A DNA stretch of 64,000 nt from Mycobacterium cookii (lineage in GTDB: Bacteria; Actinomycetota; Actinomycetes; Mycobacteriales; Mycobacteriaceae). The stretch lies in contig NZ_AP022569.1 in the NCBI RefSeq assembly GCF_010727945.1, positions 4,898,001 through 4,962,000 of the forward strand. Direction: 5' to 3'. Made by a program: the position numbers and the translations under genes. A model generated the notes under the pieces. The model was not told where the DNA came from. It saw nothing but the letters and a program-made list of their open reading frames with translations, and ran no database searches. Positions 1 to 7,767 of this stretch are shown piece by piece; the first letter of the stretch is position 1; each line of letters opens with the position of its first letter.

Positions 1-222
1 CGCGGGCGGCGTCGCATGTTTGCGGGCGGCGCGCTCGCGATCACGCTCGACGCCGGATTCGATGAAGTCGGCAGCGATCAGCCATGCGGCGCAAAACGCC
101 ACCGCGATACCGAACTCCAGCGGTGAGCCGGCGGTCAGTGCCACCAGCGCGCAGGCGCCTGACACGACAGACATTGTGATGGCCCAGATGTGAAGTGAGG
201 TCCGGCGCGTGGGCGTGTCCAT
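1..222 (-). CDS. small membrane protein, 3' end outside window
   Basis: The reading frame starts at an ATG (222-220) preceded by a strong AAAGGAGG ribosome binding site and stays open to the left edge, giving at least 74 residues, so the C-terminus is missing. The visible protein has a short polar N-terminus (MDTPTRRTS), two hydrophobic stretches (about residues 10-28 and 33-48) likely to be membrane helices, and then a charged region rich in Arg and Glu. I do not recognise a family. The competing ORF in another frame on this strand has no RBS and a composition typical of shadow frames. The gene is real by start signal and codon pattern; its function is unknown. Confidence 0.6.
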   Translation of the reverse strand, partial: MDTPTRRTSLHIWAITMSVVSGACALVALTAGSPLEFGIAVAFCAAWLIAADFIESGVERDRERAARKHATPPA

Positions 223-358
223 CGCGTCCTCCTTTTGCAGTCAGTAACCGTGACCTCAATGTTTCGTGATTGTGACCGCCTAGAAGAGGGCCTCACGTCA
301 CAGTCGACGAGGGCCGATGGCCCCGACGAATGGACCAAAGTCCCAGCAGGCAACGGAC

Positions 359-637
359 TCAGCGCACGACCGTCAGGCGGGCGGCGCCTCGCGAGATTGC
401 GGCGTGTGCCGCCAGCTGGTCTGCAAGGTCCGATAGCGCACGCGCAGTTGCCATTTCCTGGCGGGCATGGTCATTGAGGTAATCGGACGGGTGCCGATAG
501 GCGACCCCGGTCTCAGCCAGATTCCTTCCGGCCCAAGCCAACTCGACTCTGGTGTGGGTGCGCCCCGCACTCTCGCTGATCGAGACATGCATGGTCGATG
601 GCGTCGCAGTGTGCGTGGGGGGACCGCTGGGATGCAT
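359..637 (-). CDS. DUF1876 domain protein (Rv1738/Rv2632c-like)
   Basis: This 92-residue protein matches the mycobacterial DUF1876 family, small proteins with a dsRBD-like fold. Seen in the sequence: an N-terminal strand region (HVSISESAG), a conserved G-x-A-Y-R-H-P-S-D segment, and the family signature ATARALSDLADQLAAHA near the end. The ATG at 637 is preceded by CGGAGG at good spacing, so I keep the first 14 residues although a second Met follows. Known from the family: Rv1738 and Rv2632c of M. tuberculosis are stress or hypoxia associated, and Rv1738 belongs to the DosR regulon. Here the upstream DNA holds only a poor DosR-like match, so that regulation is not supported. It stands alone, divergent from the methyltransferase remnant at 785. 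Confidence 0.75.
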   Translation of the reverse strand: MHPSGPPTHTATPSTMHVSISESAGRTHTRVELAWAGRNLAETGVAYRHPSDYLNDHARQEMATARALSDLADQLAAHAAISRGAARLTVVR

Positions 638-784
638 CGTCGTGAGCCTCCGTGAATGTCTTGCTTCGAGCCTAGAGACGGCAAAATCGGGCTATAGGGT
701 CGTTTGTCACCACCATCGTCGCCTTTGGGCATCATTCGGTCGCGGGCGCCGCTCTCCATACGCGCTGAGCTAGACCGTCACACC

Positions 785-1249
785 ATGACTCATCCCGCGC
801 CGGAAGCCTTTCGCCACTACTCCGGGTCGTATGAAAGCCTCTACCGCGGAGGGCCTGCGTTTCCGGGTGCGCCCGCGCCGACGGCCATCCCGTGGGACAT
901 CCGGCAGGCTCAGCCGCGGCTCATGGAACTCGAAGCGCTCGGTGCAATCACCGGGCAGGTGCTCGACGCCGGCTGCGGACTCGGCGACAACGCGATTTAC
1001 CTGGACACTTTGCAAAGCACCGGGTGGCACATCGACTTTCTGGGGCCGGCCACATTTGTGTGCAACGCGGCAGGTTTCACCGGCAGCTTCGGCAAGCTGC
1101 CAGAGACCCTGCTGGAGCATCTGCCACCCGGGCTCGCCGGGCAGATGCGCCAGCTGGGCGAACGAATGGCCACCATCGTGCCGCTGCTCGACGACGGCCT
1201 CATCAACCTGCCGTGCAACGTCGTTCATGCGACGAAAGCCAATCCATAA
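785..1249 (+). CDS. Internally deleted SAM-dependent methyltransferase (probable pseudogene)
   Basis: The 154-residue product begins like a mycobacterial class I methyltransferase of about 220-250 aa: an AIPWDIRQAQP segment, then motif I VLDAGCGLGDNAIYL at about residues 59-73, which binds S-adenosylmethionine. Right after motif I the sequence jumps to DTLQSTGWHIDFL, which looks like the late part of such a protein, and it ends in PCNVVHATK, a plausible final strand. The central motifs II and III (roughly 80-100 residues) appear to be missing, while the frame is intact. This suggests an in-frame deletion. The protein probably cannot form a full cofactor and substrate pocket. It lies just before the P450 promoter region. 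The remnant interpretation rests on remembered family architecture. Confidence 0.55.
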   Translation: MTHPAPEAFRHYSGSYESLYRGGPAFPGAPAPTAIPWDIRQAQPRLMELEALGAITGQVLDAGCGLGDNAIYLDTLQSTGWHIDFLGPATFVCNAAGFTGSFGKLPETLLEHLPPGLAGQMRQLGERMATIVPLLDDGLINLPCNVVHATKANP

Positions 1250-1313
1250 CCAGCGGCGACGCCGACCCTTGACGAGCTCCGCACGGGGCTGCTAGACATG
1301 GCTTGCGCCCGGA

Positions 1314-1331
1314 ATTGGGCGATCGCCCAAT
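1314..1331. promoter_or_regulatory. Perfect palindromic operator, site 1 (P450 promoter)
   Basis: ATTGGGCGATCGCCCAAT is a perfect 18-bp palindrome ending 56 nt before the P450 start at 1388. Near copies stand before the crotonase/Rieske operon (5988-6003) and between the luciferase-like gene and the SDR (7022-7037). I infer it is the operator of the TetR regulator encoded at 2787-3407. Confidence 0.6.
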
Positions 1332-1387
1332 GTTTGTCTGCGGAGGTTTCCCGATGGGCCGGATGGACGGCACGAAGGACGGTATCG

Positions 1388-2599
1388 ATGACCACTGTTG
1401 ATGAGGCACACGAGACCGACGTCTACTACGACCCCTACGACACGGGGATCAACAATGACCCGTATCCGACCTATGCGCGGCTGCGCGAGGAATCGCCGAT
1501 CTACTACAACAAGAAGTACGACTTCTGGGCGATATCAAGGCATTCCGATGTCGAGCAGGCGCTGGCGAACTGGCAGACCTTCTCCAGTCGTCGCAGCGAC
1601 ATTCTCGAGTTGGTGAAGTCGGAATTCGACATGCCGCGCGGCGTGATGATGTTCCAGGACCCACCTGAGCATTCGATGCTGCGCGGCCTGATGTCACGGG
1701 TCTTCACCCCCCGCCGGATGGCCGAGATCGAAGATCAAATTCGGGCCTACTGCGTCGGATGCCTCGACCCACTGGTTGGGTCCGACGGATTCGACATCAT
1801 CGCCGAACTCGCGTCGATGATGCCGATGCGGGTGATCGGCATGCTGCTGGGAATACCAGAGTCCGAACAGATCTCGGTTCGCGACGCCAACGACGCCAAC
1901 CTGCGCACCAAACCAGGCGCACCGCTCAAGATCGCCAACGCCGACTCCATTGCCGACGGCCGGATCTACGCGGACTACGTCGAATGGCGGTCCAAGAACC
2001 CGTCCGACGACTTGATGACGACGCTGCTCAACGTCGAGTTCGACGACGAGAACGGCGTGCACCGCAAGCTGACCCGTAAAGAGGTGCTGCACTACACCCA
2101 GGTGGTTGCCGGCGCGGGCAACGAGACGACGGGCCGGCTGATCGGCTGGCTGGCGAAGGTTCTCGCCGAGCACCCCGACCAGCGGTGTGAGATCGAGCAG
2201 GATCGATCGCTGCTGAATCGGACGGTCGACGAGACTCTGCGCTTCGAGCCCACTGGGCCGCACGTCGCCCGTTGGATGGCAAAGGATTTCGAGTGTTACG
2301 GCACGACGGTCCCGGCGGGCAGCGCCATGTTGCTGTTGTTCGGCGCGGCCAACCGCGACCCGCGGCGCTACACCGACCCGGACAGCTTCAACATCCACCG
2401 CGACAACATCTCGCACATCACTTTCGGCAAGGGCGTGCACTATTGCCTCGGCGCCAACCTCGCCCGGCTGGAAGGCCGCGTCGCGCTGGACGAGATTCTC
2501 AACCGCTGGCCAGAGTGGGGAATCGACTACGACACAGCGCAACTCGCGTCGACGTCCACCGTCCGTGGCTGGGAGCGGTTGCGAATCACCTTGCCTTAG
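1388..2599 (+). CDS. Cytochrome P450
   Basis: A soluble bacterial cytochrome P450 of 403 residues, which would insert one oxygen atom from O2 into an organic substrate using electrons from a ferredoxin. Seen: I-helix motif AGAGNETT (residues 241-248; Asn-Glu in the acid/alcohol region, as in several mycobacterial P450s), the ExxR motif ETLR (282-285), and the haem-binding loop FGKGVHYCLG with the cysteine ligand at about residue 353. I use the ATG at 1388; the frame is open upstream to 1298, but that part holds the palindromic operator and is unlikely to be translated. No ferredoxin or reductase gene is adjacent. The shared operator links it to the crotonase, Rieske oxygenase and dehydrogenase genes downstream. 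CYP subfamily and substrate cannot be assigned by eye. Confidence 0.93.
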   Translation: MTTVDEAHETDVYYDPYDTGINNDPYPTYARLREESPIYYNKKYDFWAISRHSDVEQALANWQTFSSRRSDILELVKSEFDMPRGVMMFQDPPEHSMLRGLMSRVFTPRRMAEIEDQIRAYCVGCLDPLVGSDGFDIIAELASMMPMRVIGMLLGIPESEQISVRDANDANLRTKPGAPLKIANADSIADGRIYADYVEWRSKNPSDDLMTTLLNVEFDDENGVHRKLTRKEVLHYTQVVAGAGNETTGRLIGWLAKVLAEHPDQRCEIEQDRSLLNRTVDETLRFEPTGPHVARWMAKDFECYGTTVPAGSAMLLLFGAANRDPRRYTDPDSFNIHRDNISHITFGKGVHYCLGANLARLEGRVALDEILNRWPEWGIDYDTAQLASTSTVRGWERLRITLP

Positions 2600-2786
2600 G
2601 GGAGCGTGGTTCCAAGATCCCACGCGCCACGGATCCTCCGGTATGGGCTTTCTGCCCGCCTCCCAGCGACAACCATTGCACGACGCGCTGCTTCGCGGGA
2701 AGATCGTCCCGTTTGTCGCTATGAGGTGGGCAAAAAGACACTCTCTGCTCTGCGGGGAGGCGAGTGACCGGTGGGGACGGCCGTCT

Positions 2787-3407
2787 TTAACGCGACTGGG
2801 CGCCCCGACGCGCTTTCGGTTGCGGCATCTCGAACCGGTCGAGCATTCGGTGCACCAGCGCGATCGCTTCGTCGTGACCGCCGACGGTGCCGAGCCCTTG
2901 TTCGAGAATAAGGGTGCGGCCGATCGCGGCGATGACGACCGCCAGTGCGGCGGGCGGGAATTCGTCGGTGTCGATGTCGTGTTCGCGGACGATGAAGTTC
3001 AGTGCGGTGATCTGCTGTTCGCGCCAGCGCTCGGACCAGGCGGCGATCTCCGCTCGGATCTCCTTGCGGTGGTTGGCAAGCCCCATGAACTCCAGCAACA
3101 GTCGGGTGTCCTTGGGCGCGATCAGAGTCTCCCAGAACGCGTGCAGCGGACGGTCGGAGGCCAGCGCCTTCTGTTGCCGATCCAGATAAACCGTGGCGCC
3201 GATGCGGAAGACCGCCAGATACAGATCGTCCATCGTGGGGAAGTAGTAATGCACGAGAGCCGGTTTCACGCCGGCCTGAGCCGCGACGCGACGTGAGGTG
3301 GCAGCGGCGTAGCCCTCTTCGACCATGATCTGAGTCGTCGCCGCGATCAGCATGTCGCGCGTGGTGGAGTCGCGGGCCTTCGGGCGCGCGGATGCGGTCA
3401 CCTGCAT
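2787..3407 (-). CDS. TetR/AcrR-family transcriptional regulator
   Basis: A 206-residue TetR-type regulator. The N-terminal helix-turn-helix spans about residues 16-62, with the recognition region containing TSRRVAAQAGVKPALVHYYF, a typical TetR pattern, and an alpha-helical ligand-binding domain follows. It is the last gene of the - strand operon that begins with the crotonase at 5947, starting 7 nt after the stop of the 111-aa gene with an AGGA box before the ATG. The operon promoter carries the palindrome at 5988-6003, so autoregulation is likely by inference. It converges on the P450 gene; the 187 nt between them show no clear gene. The ligand is unknown, presumably a substrate or product of the neighbouring enzymes. 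Confidence 0.9.
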   Translation of the reverse strand: MQVTASARPKARDSTTRDMLIAATTQIMVEEGYAAATSRRVAAQAGVKPALVHYYFPTMDDLYLAVFRIGATVYLDRQQKALASDRPLHAFWETLIAPKDTRLLLEFMGLANHRKEIRAEIAAWSERWREQQITALNFIVREHDIDTDEFPPAALAVVIAAIGRTLILEQGLGTVGGHDEAIALVHRMLDRFEMPQPKARRGAQSR

Positions 3408-3414
3408 GGTCCTA

Positions 3415-3750
3415 TCACACCGCGGGCTCGGCGACCATCTCGAAGAACGCAGCGCCGGAATCCGGGATCCGATTCTGCTTGAACACGTTGACGGCGTAGG
3501 AGACCAGAATCATCGAGTACAGCAAATGCAACAGCCGTGTCGCGTCGTCCGGCAAGTCGTCGATGTCGAGCCCGTTGAGGTAGGCGATCGCGTCCTCGGC
3601 CCGCGGCGCCACCGCGTCGTAAAAAGCGACCAGTTCGTCGAACGGCTTCGACAGCCTTGCCTCGTAGCGCTGCGCACGCGTCGGCAAAGCCCAGTCCGAG
3701 ACGAAGGATTCGAGGTCGGAGAAGGGCTGCGGCAGAGTCGAATCTGACAT
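3415..3750 (-). CDS. Small protein of the Rieske oxygenase operon, function unknown
   Basis: A 111-residue, soluble, mostly helical-looking acidic protein (MSDSTLPQPFSDLE at the start, DIDDLPDDATRLLHLLYSM in the middle). Its ATG overlaps the TGA of the Rieske gene by one base (TGATG), so the two are translationally coupled. I do not recognise a domain, and it is not a classical beta subunit of ring-hydroxylating oxygenases, which are about 160-200 aa with an NTF2-like fold. The tight coupling suggests it assists the oxygenase, for example as a small subunit or stability factor. That is inference from position only. Confidence 0.75.
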   Translation of the reverse strand: MSDSTLPQPFSDLESFVSDWALPTRAQRYEARLSKPFDELVAFYDAVAPRAEDAIAYLNGLDIDDLPDDATRLLHLLYSMILVSYAVNVFKQNRIPDSGAAFFEMVAEPAV

Positions 3751-5054
3751 CAGGACTCCTTTGCGGACTGATAGGCGCCGACGGTGTCGCGAACCACGGT
3801 GTGGAACTGACGAATCAGCAACTCCTGATCGCTGAGGTGGAACGTGTTCTGCGCGCGGGTCTTCAATGCCGAATGGGTGGCCTCGATGGTGTTCACGTCT
3901 TGCATGGCGAACTCGATGGTGCTGTCCACCACCAATTCCTGCGCGAGGCGATCGGCCGCGTTTGCCGGCGGCACAAAGTACAAGTCGATCTCGTAGATGT
4001 GCGAGTCGACCGTCTCTGGCCAATACGTGTAGGTGATGTAGTAGCCGCGGGCCCAGATCTGGATGGAGATGTTCGGGAACAACCAGAACTGGTCGTTGCC
4101 CCACGAGGCGATGTTGCCGCGGTTGAGAAAATCTGACCGCGGGCCCGAAAGGTCCAAGTCCGGCACATCGTCCGGGCCGAAAAGGCCTGCGCGGAACAGC
4201 TTGTAGACCCAGCGCTGGTCCTGGCGGGCGGGGCCGGCGGTGCCGGGTTCGCGGGGTGGCAATGGTGGTGGCCCGGGAACCGAGGTCAGCATGTGCGGCC
4301 GGAACAACTCATAGTGGTAGGAGTCGACCGGCGGCACCATCATCTCGGCTTTCGACACGTCCGGATCGATGAACCGGCCGTGCACGTACGGCGGGTGATA
4401 CCACTCGCACACCGAGTCGACGGCCAGCTTCCAGTTGCCGTTGATCCGGGTTGAGAAGCCGTAATGCTGGGTCATCTTCTCAAAGGGATAGCCCTCGATG
4501 GGCAGCAGGCCGTCGCCGAGGAATTCGCGCAGCGGTGCCGGATCGTCGGCCAGGTTGATGAAGATGAAGCCCGCCCACACTTCGCAGTGCACCGGCGGCA
4601 TCCGTAACGTGCTCTTGTCCAGGTTGAAGAACTCACCCTCGTTGGTGATGTGGTTGACCTTGCCGTCCAACCCATATCGCCAGCCGTGGTATTTGCAGGC
4701 GAACGCGCGGCAGTTTCCCGATGACTCTTCGCCCGGGTGTTCCTGCCAGACAACCTTGTTGCCGCGGTGGGCGCATACGTTGTGGAACGCATGCACGGTG
4801 TCGTCGACGTCGCGCGCGATCACGATCGAGGCCAGCCGGCCGGGCAGGTCGCGGGTGAAATACGAGCCCTTGCGGGGGAGTCGCTCGATCCGTCCGACGC
4901 ACAACCAGTTTCGCTTGAACAACGCTTCGCGCTCGGCGGCGAAGAACTCCGGTGAAATGGAGTCCTCGTAGTTGACCGGAGCTGTCCCCAATTCCGGGTA
5001 GTCGGTGGTGAACTTCCCCCGCCCGGTGGACAGCCGTTGCTGGATGCTGGTCAC
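3750..5054 (-). CDS. Rieske-type aromatic/alicyclic ring-hydroxylating oxygenase, alpha subunit
   Basis: A 434-residue oxygenase large subunit. The N-terminal Rieske [2Fe-2S] site is seen as C94-A-H96 and C120-K-Y-H123; the catalytic non-haem iron region has E217-W-Y-H220-x4-H225. The spacer between the two Rieske halves is 23 residues, longer than the usual 15-17, marking a distinct subclade. Such enzymes hydroxylate or demethylate ring compounds with O2 and electrons from a reductase; neither a reductase nor a ferredoxin gene is present here. The GTG start (5054) overlaps the TGA of the crotonase by 4 nt (GTGA) and the stop overlaps the next ATG, so it is the centre of a coupled operon. The substrate is unknown. 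Confidence 0.9.
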   Translation of the reverse strand: MTSIQQRLSTGRGKFTTDYPELGTAPVNYEDSISPEFFAAEREALFKRNWLCVGRIERLPRKGSYFTRDLPGRLASIVIARDVDDTVHAFHNVCAHRGNKVVWQEHPGEESSGNCRAFACKYHGWRYGLDGKVNHITNEGEFFNLDKSTLRMPPVHCEVWAGFIFINLADDPAPLREFLGDGLLPIEGYPFEKMTQHYGFSTRINGNWKLAVDSVCEWYHPPYVHGRFIDPDVSKAEMMVPPVDSYHYELFRPHMLTSVPGPPPLPPREPGTAGPARQDQRWVYKLFRAGLFGPDDVPDLDLSGPRSDFLNRGNIASWGNDQFWLFPNISIQIWARGYYITYTYWPETVDSHIYEIDLYFVPPANAADRLAQELVVDSTIEFAMQDVNTIEATHSALKTRAQNTFHLSDQELLIRQFHTVVRDTVGAYQSAKES

Positions 5055-5947
5055 GAGTGGGCTCCTTCCTGTGCGGGCGCCCCGTTACGCGGGGTACTCC
5101 AAGGCTCGTCGTCCCAGGCCCGGTCCAGCGGTGCCATTTCGCCACCGAACGGGAAAAACACACGCTGGGCGTAGGTCTCGCGGCCCAGGCCGTGGCCGAG
5201 CTCGTTGACGAAGGCCCGCTTGAGCGGGTTGGTGAACAGCTGCCGCGTGTACCGCAGTGTCAGCGGTGGTCGCTTGATCAGCTCGCGTGCGTGCTCCCAG
5301 GCGCGGTCGAGCAATCGGTCCTTGGGCAGCACCTCGTTGACCACGCCCCACTCCTTTGCTTCTTGCGCACTGAGCTTTTGACCCGTGAGTAGGAAGTAGC
5401 GCGCGCGGTTGTGCCCGGCGAGCACACTCCAGATCACGTGCTGACCGTCGCCGGGCACCTGCCCGCGGGGGAAGTGCGAGGCGTCCTGGAAGTAGGCGTC
5501 TTCTGAGGCCAGCACGATGTCGCCCATGATCGGCACCTCGGAGTGCATGTTGCACGGGCCGTTGACCGCGCTGATCATCGGCACGTCGACGTCGAGCACG
5601 TTAAAGATGAGATGGCGCGCGTACCAAGCCTTCTCGTCTAGCTTGTGCGTCCCGCGGTCGTCTGGCATGGCCTGATAGATGGGGTGCTCGGGCGGTTCGC
5701 CGTTGGGCAGGCGTCCCCAGTTGGCGTTGTAGTTTTCACCCGTGCCGGTGTGGATGAGCACCTTGATCTCGCGGTCCCCGGCGATGTCGGCGAATGCGTC
5801 GGACATCTCGTCGTGCGCCTTCCAGCTCCACACCAGGCTGTCACCGTTGGTGTGGCACTGCATGAACAGGATTCCATCGTCGGTGAGCTCGAACTTGTAG
5901 TTGGCGTAGCTGTTCTGGTACTCGCTGAATCTGGTCCGCTTTGCCAT
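5051..5947 (-). CDS. Crotonase-superfamily hydrolase resembling 6-oxocamphor hydrolase
   Basis: A 298-residue crotonase-fold protein. It matches, from memory, 6-oxocamphor hydrolase (OCH) of Rhodococcus far better than ordinary enoyl-CoA hydratases: FSEYQNSYANYKFEL at the start, SLVWSWKAHDE, IAGDREIKVLIHTGTG, FQDASHFPRGQVPGDG and RARYFLLTGQ. Residues H45, H135, H158, D167 and E257 correspond to OCH H45, H122, H145, D154 and E244, the last four at one constant offset of 13. OCH cleaves a cyclic beta-diketone by a retro-Claisen reaction without CoA. I infer the same chemistry here. It is the first gene of the operon, with GGAG before the ATG and a palindromic operator 41 nt upstream. It is longer than OCH (257 aa) by an internal insert near residues 82-105 and a C-terminal tail. 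Confidence 0.85.
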   Translation of the reverse strand: MAKRTRFSEYQNSYANYKFELTDDGILFMQCHTNGDSLVWSWKAHDEMSDAFADIAGDREIKVLIHTGTGENYNANWGRLPNGEPPEHPIYQAMPDDRGTHKLDEKAWYARHLIFNVLDVDVPMISAVNGPCNMHSEVPIMGDIVLASEDAYFQDASHFPRGQVPGDGQHVIWSVLAGHNRARYFLLTGQKLSAQEAKEWGVVNEVLPKDRLLDRAWEHARELIKRPPLTLRYTRQLFTNPLKRAFVNELGHGLGRETYAQRVFFPFGGEMAPLDRAWDDEPWSTPRNGAPAQEGAHS

Positions 5948-5987
5948 TGAGCTGTCTCCCCAGTGGTGATGGTGGAGCTGACACTAT

Positions 5988-6003
5988 TTGAGCGATCGCC
6001 CAA
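5988..6003. promoter_or_regulatory. Palindromic operator, site 2 (crotonase/Rieske operon)
   Basis: TTGAGCGATCGCCCAA differs from the P450 palindrome by one base and ends 41 nt upstream of the crotonase ATG on the - strand. It lies between that operon and the end of the luciferase-like gene. It is the inferred autoregulatory operator of the TetR gene at 2787-3407, which is the last gene of this operon. Confidence 0.55.
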
Positions 6004-6013
6004 TAGTCAAGGG

Positions 6014-7000
6014 TTACCGGCCGGCTAACCGCGCGACCAGCGGTGCGAACGTCTCGATCTGGTCCTGCTGCACCGTGACGTAGTTGACGCCGAGCGAGCC
6101 TCGGCGTGAATACAGTGTCTCCGCAACAGCTTCCAGCGAGCCGATCAATACGTTGGGATGGTCGCGCAGCACGTCGGCGGTGATTCCCGTCGCCTTGGCG
6201 GCGGCGGCCAGTGCGGGCTCGGGGTCGTCGGTGATCGCCGTGAAGTAGGGCGAACTCTCGACGTCGAGGCGGGCGTAACGCTCGCCGGCGGCGGCCTGCA
6301 CCACCCTGATTCGGCGCTGTGCGACCGCCGTCGGATCGCGCCCGTCGGCGTCACGCGCGACGAACGGCACGCTGGACATGCTGACGATGTCGGCCTCGCG
6401 TCCGGCGAAGGTCAACATCCGCGGTCCGCCGCCGCCGATCATGATCGGTGGATGCGGGTGTTGCACCGGGCGGGGACGGCCCGCGTAGCCGCGCACATGC
6501 ACGAAGTCGCCGGAACAATCCAATTGTTCCCCTTCGCAGTGCTTTCTGATCAGCGACACCACCTCGGCGAGCTTGGTGATCCGACGGCCGGGCCGGTCGA
6601 ACTCGAGCCCCATTGCGTTGTACTCGGTTTCGCTCCAACCCGCGCCGATGCCCATCTCCAGTCGGCCGTCCGACAGCAGATCCAGGGTCGCCGCTTCCTT
6701 GGCCAGTACCGCGGGCACGTGGTAGTCGACGCAGAAGACCCGGCACCCGATGCGCAGCGTCTCGCTCACCGCCGCCGCAGCTGCCATCGCCGCGATCGGC
6801 GCGAGATCTTGCCGGGGTGTGCGCGCACGCTTCTGCGCCGGACCGGGTCCCAGATAGTGGTCTGCGAGGAAAAGCGTTGAGTACCCGAAGTCTTCGACTT
6901 TGCGGACGGTGTCGCGCCATTCGCGTGCGCCGGCGGCGTTGGTCGCCTGCACGGCGAAGCGGAACGGGGGCCTGTCCATGGGCTTGACCATAATCGACAC
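6014..7000 (-). CDS. LLM-class (luciferase-like) flavin/F420-dependent oxidoreductase
   Basis: A 328-residue TIM-barrel protein of the bacterial luciferase-like family. Seen: RFAVQATNAAGAREW at the N-terminus, HVPAVLAKEAATLDLLSDGR (the conserved DxLSxGR region), MGIGAGW and PIMIGGGGPRML. These are typical of mycobacterial F420-dependent members such as the MSMEG_2516-type group. The product is either an F420-dependent dehydrogenase/reductase or an FMNH2 monooxygenase; in this context a Baeyer-Villiger type step on a ketone is possible. The start is a GTG at 7000 or an ATG at 6991; neither has a strong RBS. It diverges from the SDR gene, with operator site 3 (7022-7037) between them, and ends 11 nt before operator site 2. 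Confidence 0.88.
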   Translation of the reverse strand: MSIMVKPMDRPPFRFAVQATNAAGAREWRDTVRKVEDFGYSTLFLADHYLGPGPAQKRARTPRQDLAPIAAMAAAAAVSETLRIGCRVFCVDYHVPAVLAKEAATLDLLSDGRLEMGIGAGWSETEYNAMGLEFDRPGRRITKLAEVVSLIRKHCEGEQLDCSGDFVHVRGYAGRPRPVQHPHPPIMIGGGGPRMLTFAGREADIVSMSSVPFVARDADGRDPTAVAQRRIRVVQAAAGERYARLDVESSPYFTAITDDPEPALAAAAKATGITADVLRDHPNVLIGSLEAVAETLYSRRGSLGVNYVTVQQDQIETFAPLVARLAGR

Positions 7001-7021
7001 GGGGTGATAGGCATGTGGAGT

Positions 7022-7037
7022 TTGGGCAGTCGCTCAG
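7022..7037. promoter_or_regulatory. Degenerate palindromic operator, site 3 (divergent LLM/SDR promoter)
   Basis: TTGGGCAGTCGCTCAG matches the P450 palindrome at 12 of 16 positions. It sits between the divergent luciferase-like gene and the SDR gene, where one operator could serve both. It argues that the SDR is translated from a start downstream of 7037. It is weaker than sites 1 and 2. Confidence 0.4.
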
Positions 7038-7053
7038 GAAAGTGGGTCCGGGT

Positions 7054-7758
7054 TTGAAGACGGCGGTGGTCACCGGCGGCGCATCAGGTATTGGTCGCGC
7101 GGTCGCCGAACGATTGCGCAAGGACGGACTCCAGGTTGCTGTCATCGACCTGTCGCCCACCGACGACGGATTCGGCCACATCGCCGATGTCACCGATCGC
7201 GCGCAGGTGGACAACGCCGTCGCGGCGATCCGTGAGCAGTTCGGCCCGATCCTGGTGCTGGTCAACGCGGCCGGGGTGGAGGGCTTCCAGAAGTTCTCGA
7301 AGATGTCCTTCCCGGAATGGTCCAAGGTGATCGACGTCAACCTCAACGGCGTCTTCCACACCATCCAGGCGGTGTTGCCGGACATGGTCGAAGCCGGGTG
7401 GGGTCGCATCGTCAACATCTCGTCGTCGAGCACGCACTCCGGTCAGCCGTTCATGGCGCACTACGTCGCCGCGAAGTCGGCGGTGAACGGCCTCACCAAA
7501 TCGCTGGCCCTGGAATACGGTCCGGCCGGGATCACCGTGAACGCCGTGCCGCCGGGGTTCGTGGACACGCCGATGCTGCGCAGTGCCGAAAGCCGGCATC
7601 TGCTCGGCGGGACCGTGGAAGATCACATCAATCGGACGCCGGTGCGCCGGGTGGGCCGACCGGAAGACATCGCGGCCGCCTGTTCGTTTTTCGTATCCGA
7701 CGAGGCCAGCTACATCACCGGGCAGATCCTGGGCGTCAACGGCGGTCGCAACACCTGA
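7054..7758 (+). CDS. SDR-family NAD(P)-dependent oxidoreductase
   Basis: A classical short-chain dehydrogenase of about 234 residues, probably oxidising an alcohol to a ketone. Seen: cofactor motif TGGASGIG, NAAG, the catalytic serine in NISSSSTHSG, and Y-V-A-A-K for the YxxxK pair, plus the NAVPPGFVDTPM loop. The frame is open from a GTG at 7015, but operator site 3 lies at 7022-7037. The SDR fold normally begins at the KTAVVTGG strand, so I choose TTG 7054 (AGGAAAG about 11 nt upstream); GTG 7042 is possible. It is followed 9 nt later by the aldehyde dehydrogenase, forming a two-gene unit under the shared operator. In a camphor-like pathway this enzyme would make the ketone. Confidence 0.9.
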   Translation: MKTAVVTGGASGIGRAVAERLRKDGLQVAVIDLSPTDDGFGHIADVTDRAQVDNAVAAIREQFGPILVLVNAAGVEGFQKFSKMSFPEWSKVIDVNLNGVFHTIQAVLPDMVEAGWGRIVNISSSSTHSGQPFMAHYVAAKSAVNGLTKSLALEYGPAGITVNAVPPGFVDTPMLRSAESRHLLGGTVEDHINRTPVRRVGRPEDIAAACSFFVSDEASYITGQILGVNGGRNT

Positions 7759-7767
7759 AAGGTTGAG

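Noticed and set aside
687..706. DosR-box-like sequence upstream of the DUF1876 gene (GGGCTATAGGGTC core)
   Set aside because: Only about half the positions fit the DosR consensus and the two half sites are out of register; not enough to claim hypoxia control.
1298..1387. N-terminal extension of the P450 reading frame
   Set aside because: The extra 30 codons contain the perfect operator palindrome and no homology-like sequence; ATG 1388 gives the normal P450 start.
1694..2623. 309-codon open frame antisense to the P450
   Set aside because: GC-rich shadow ORF: Arg/Val/Asp-rich composition, no RBS, and the + strand frame has all P450 motifs.
2600..2786. Possible small gene or terminator between the P450 and tetR
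   Set aside because: No ORF with an RBS; the GACGGCCGTC palindrome followed by TTTAA lacks a loop and T-run.
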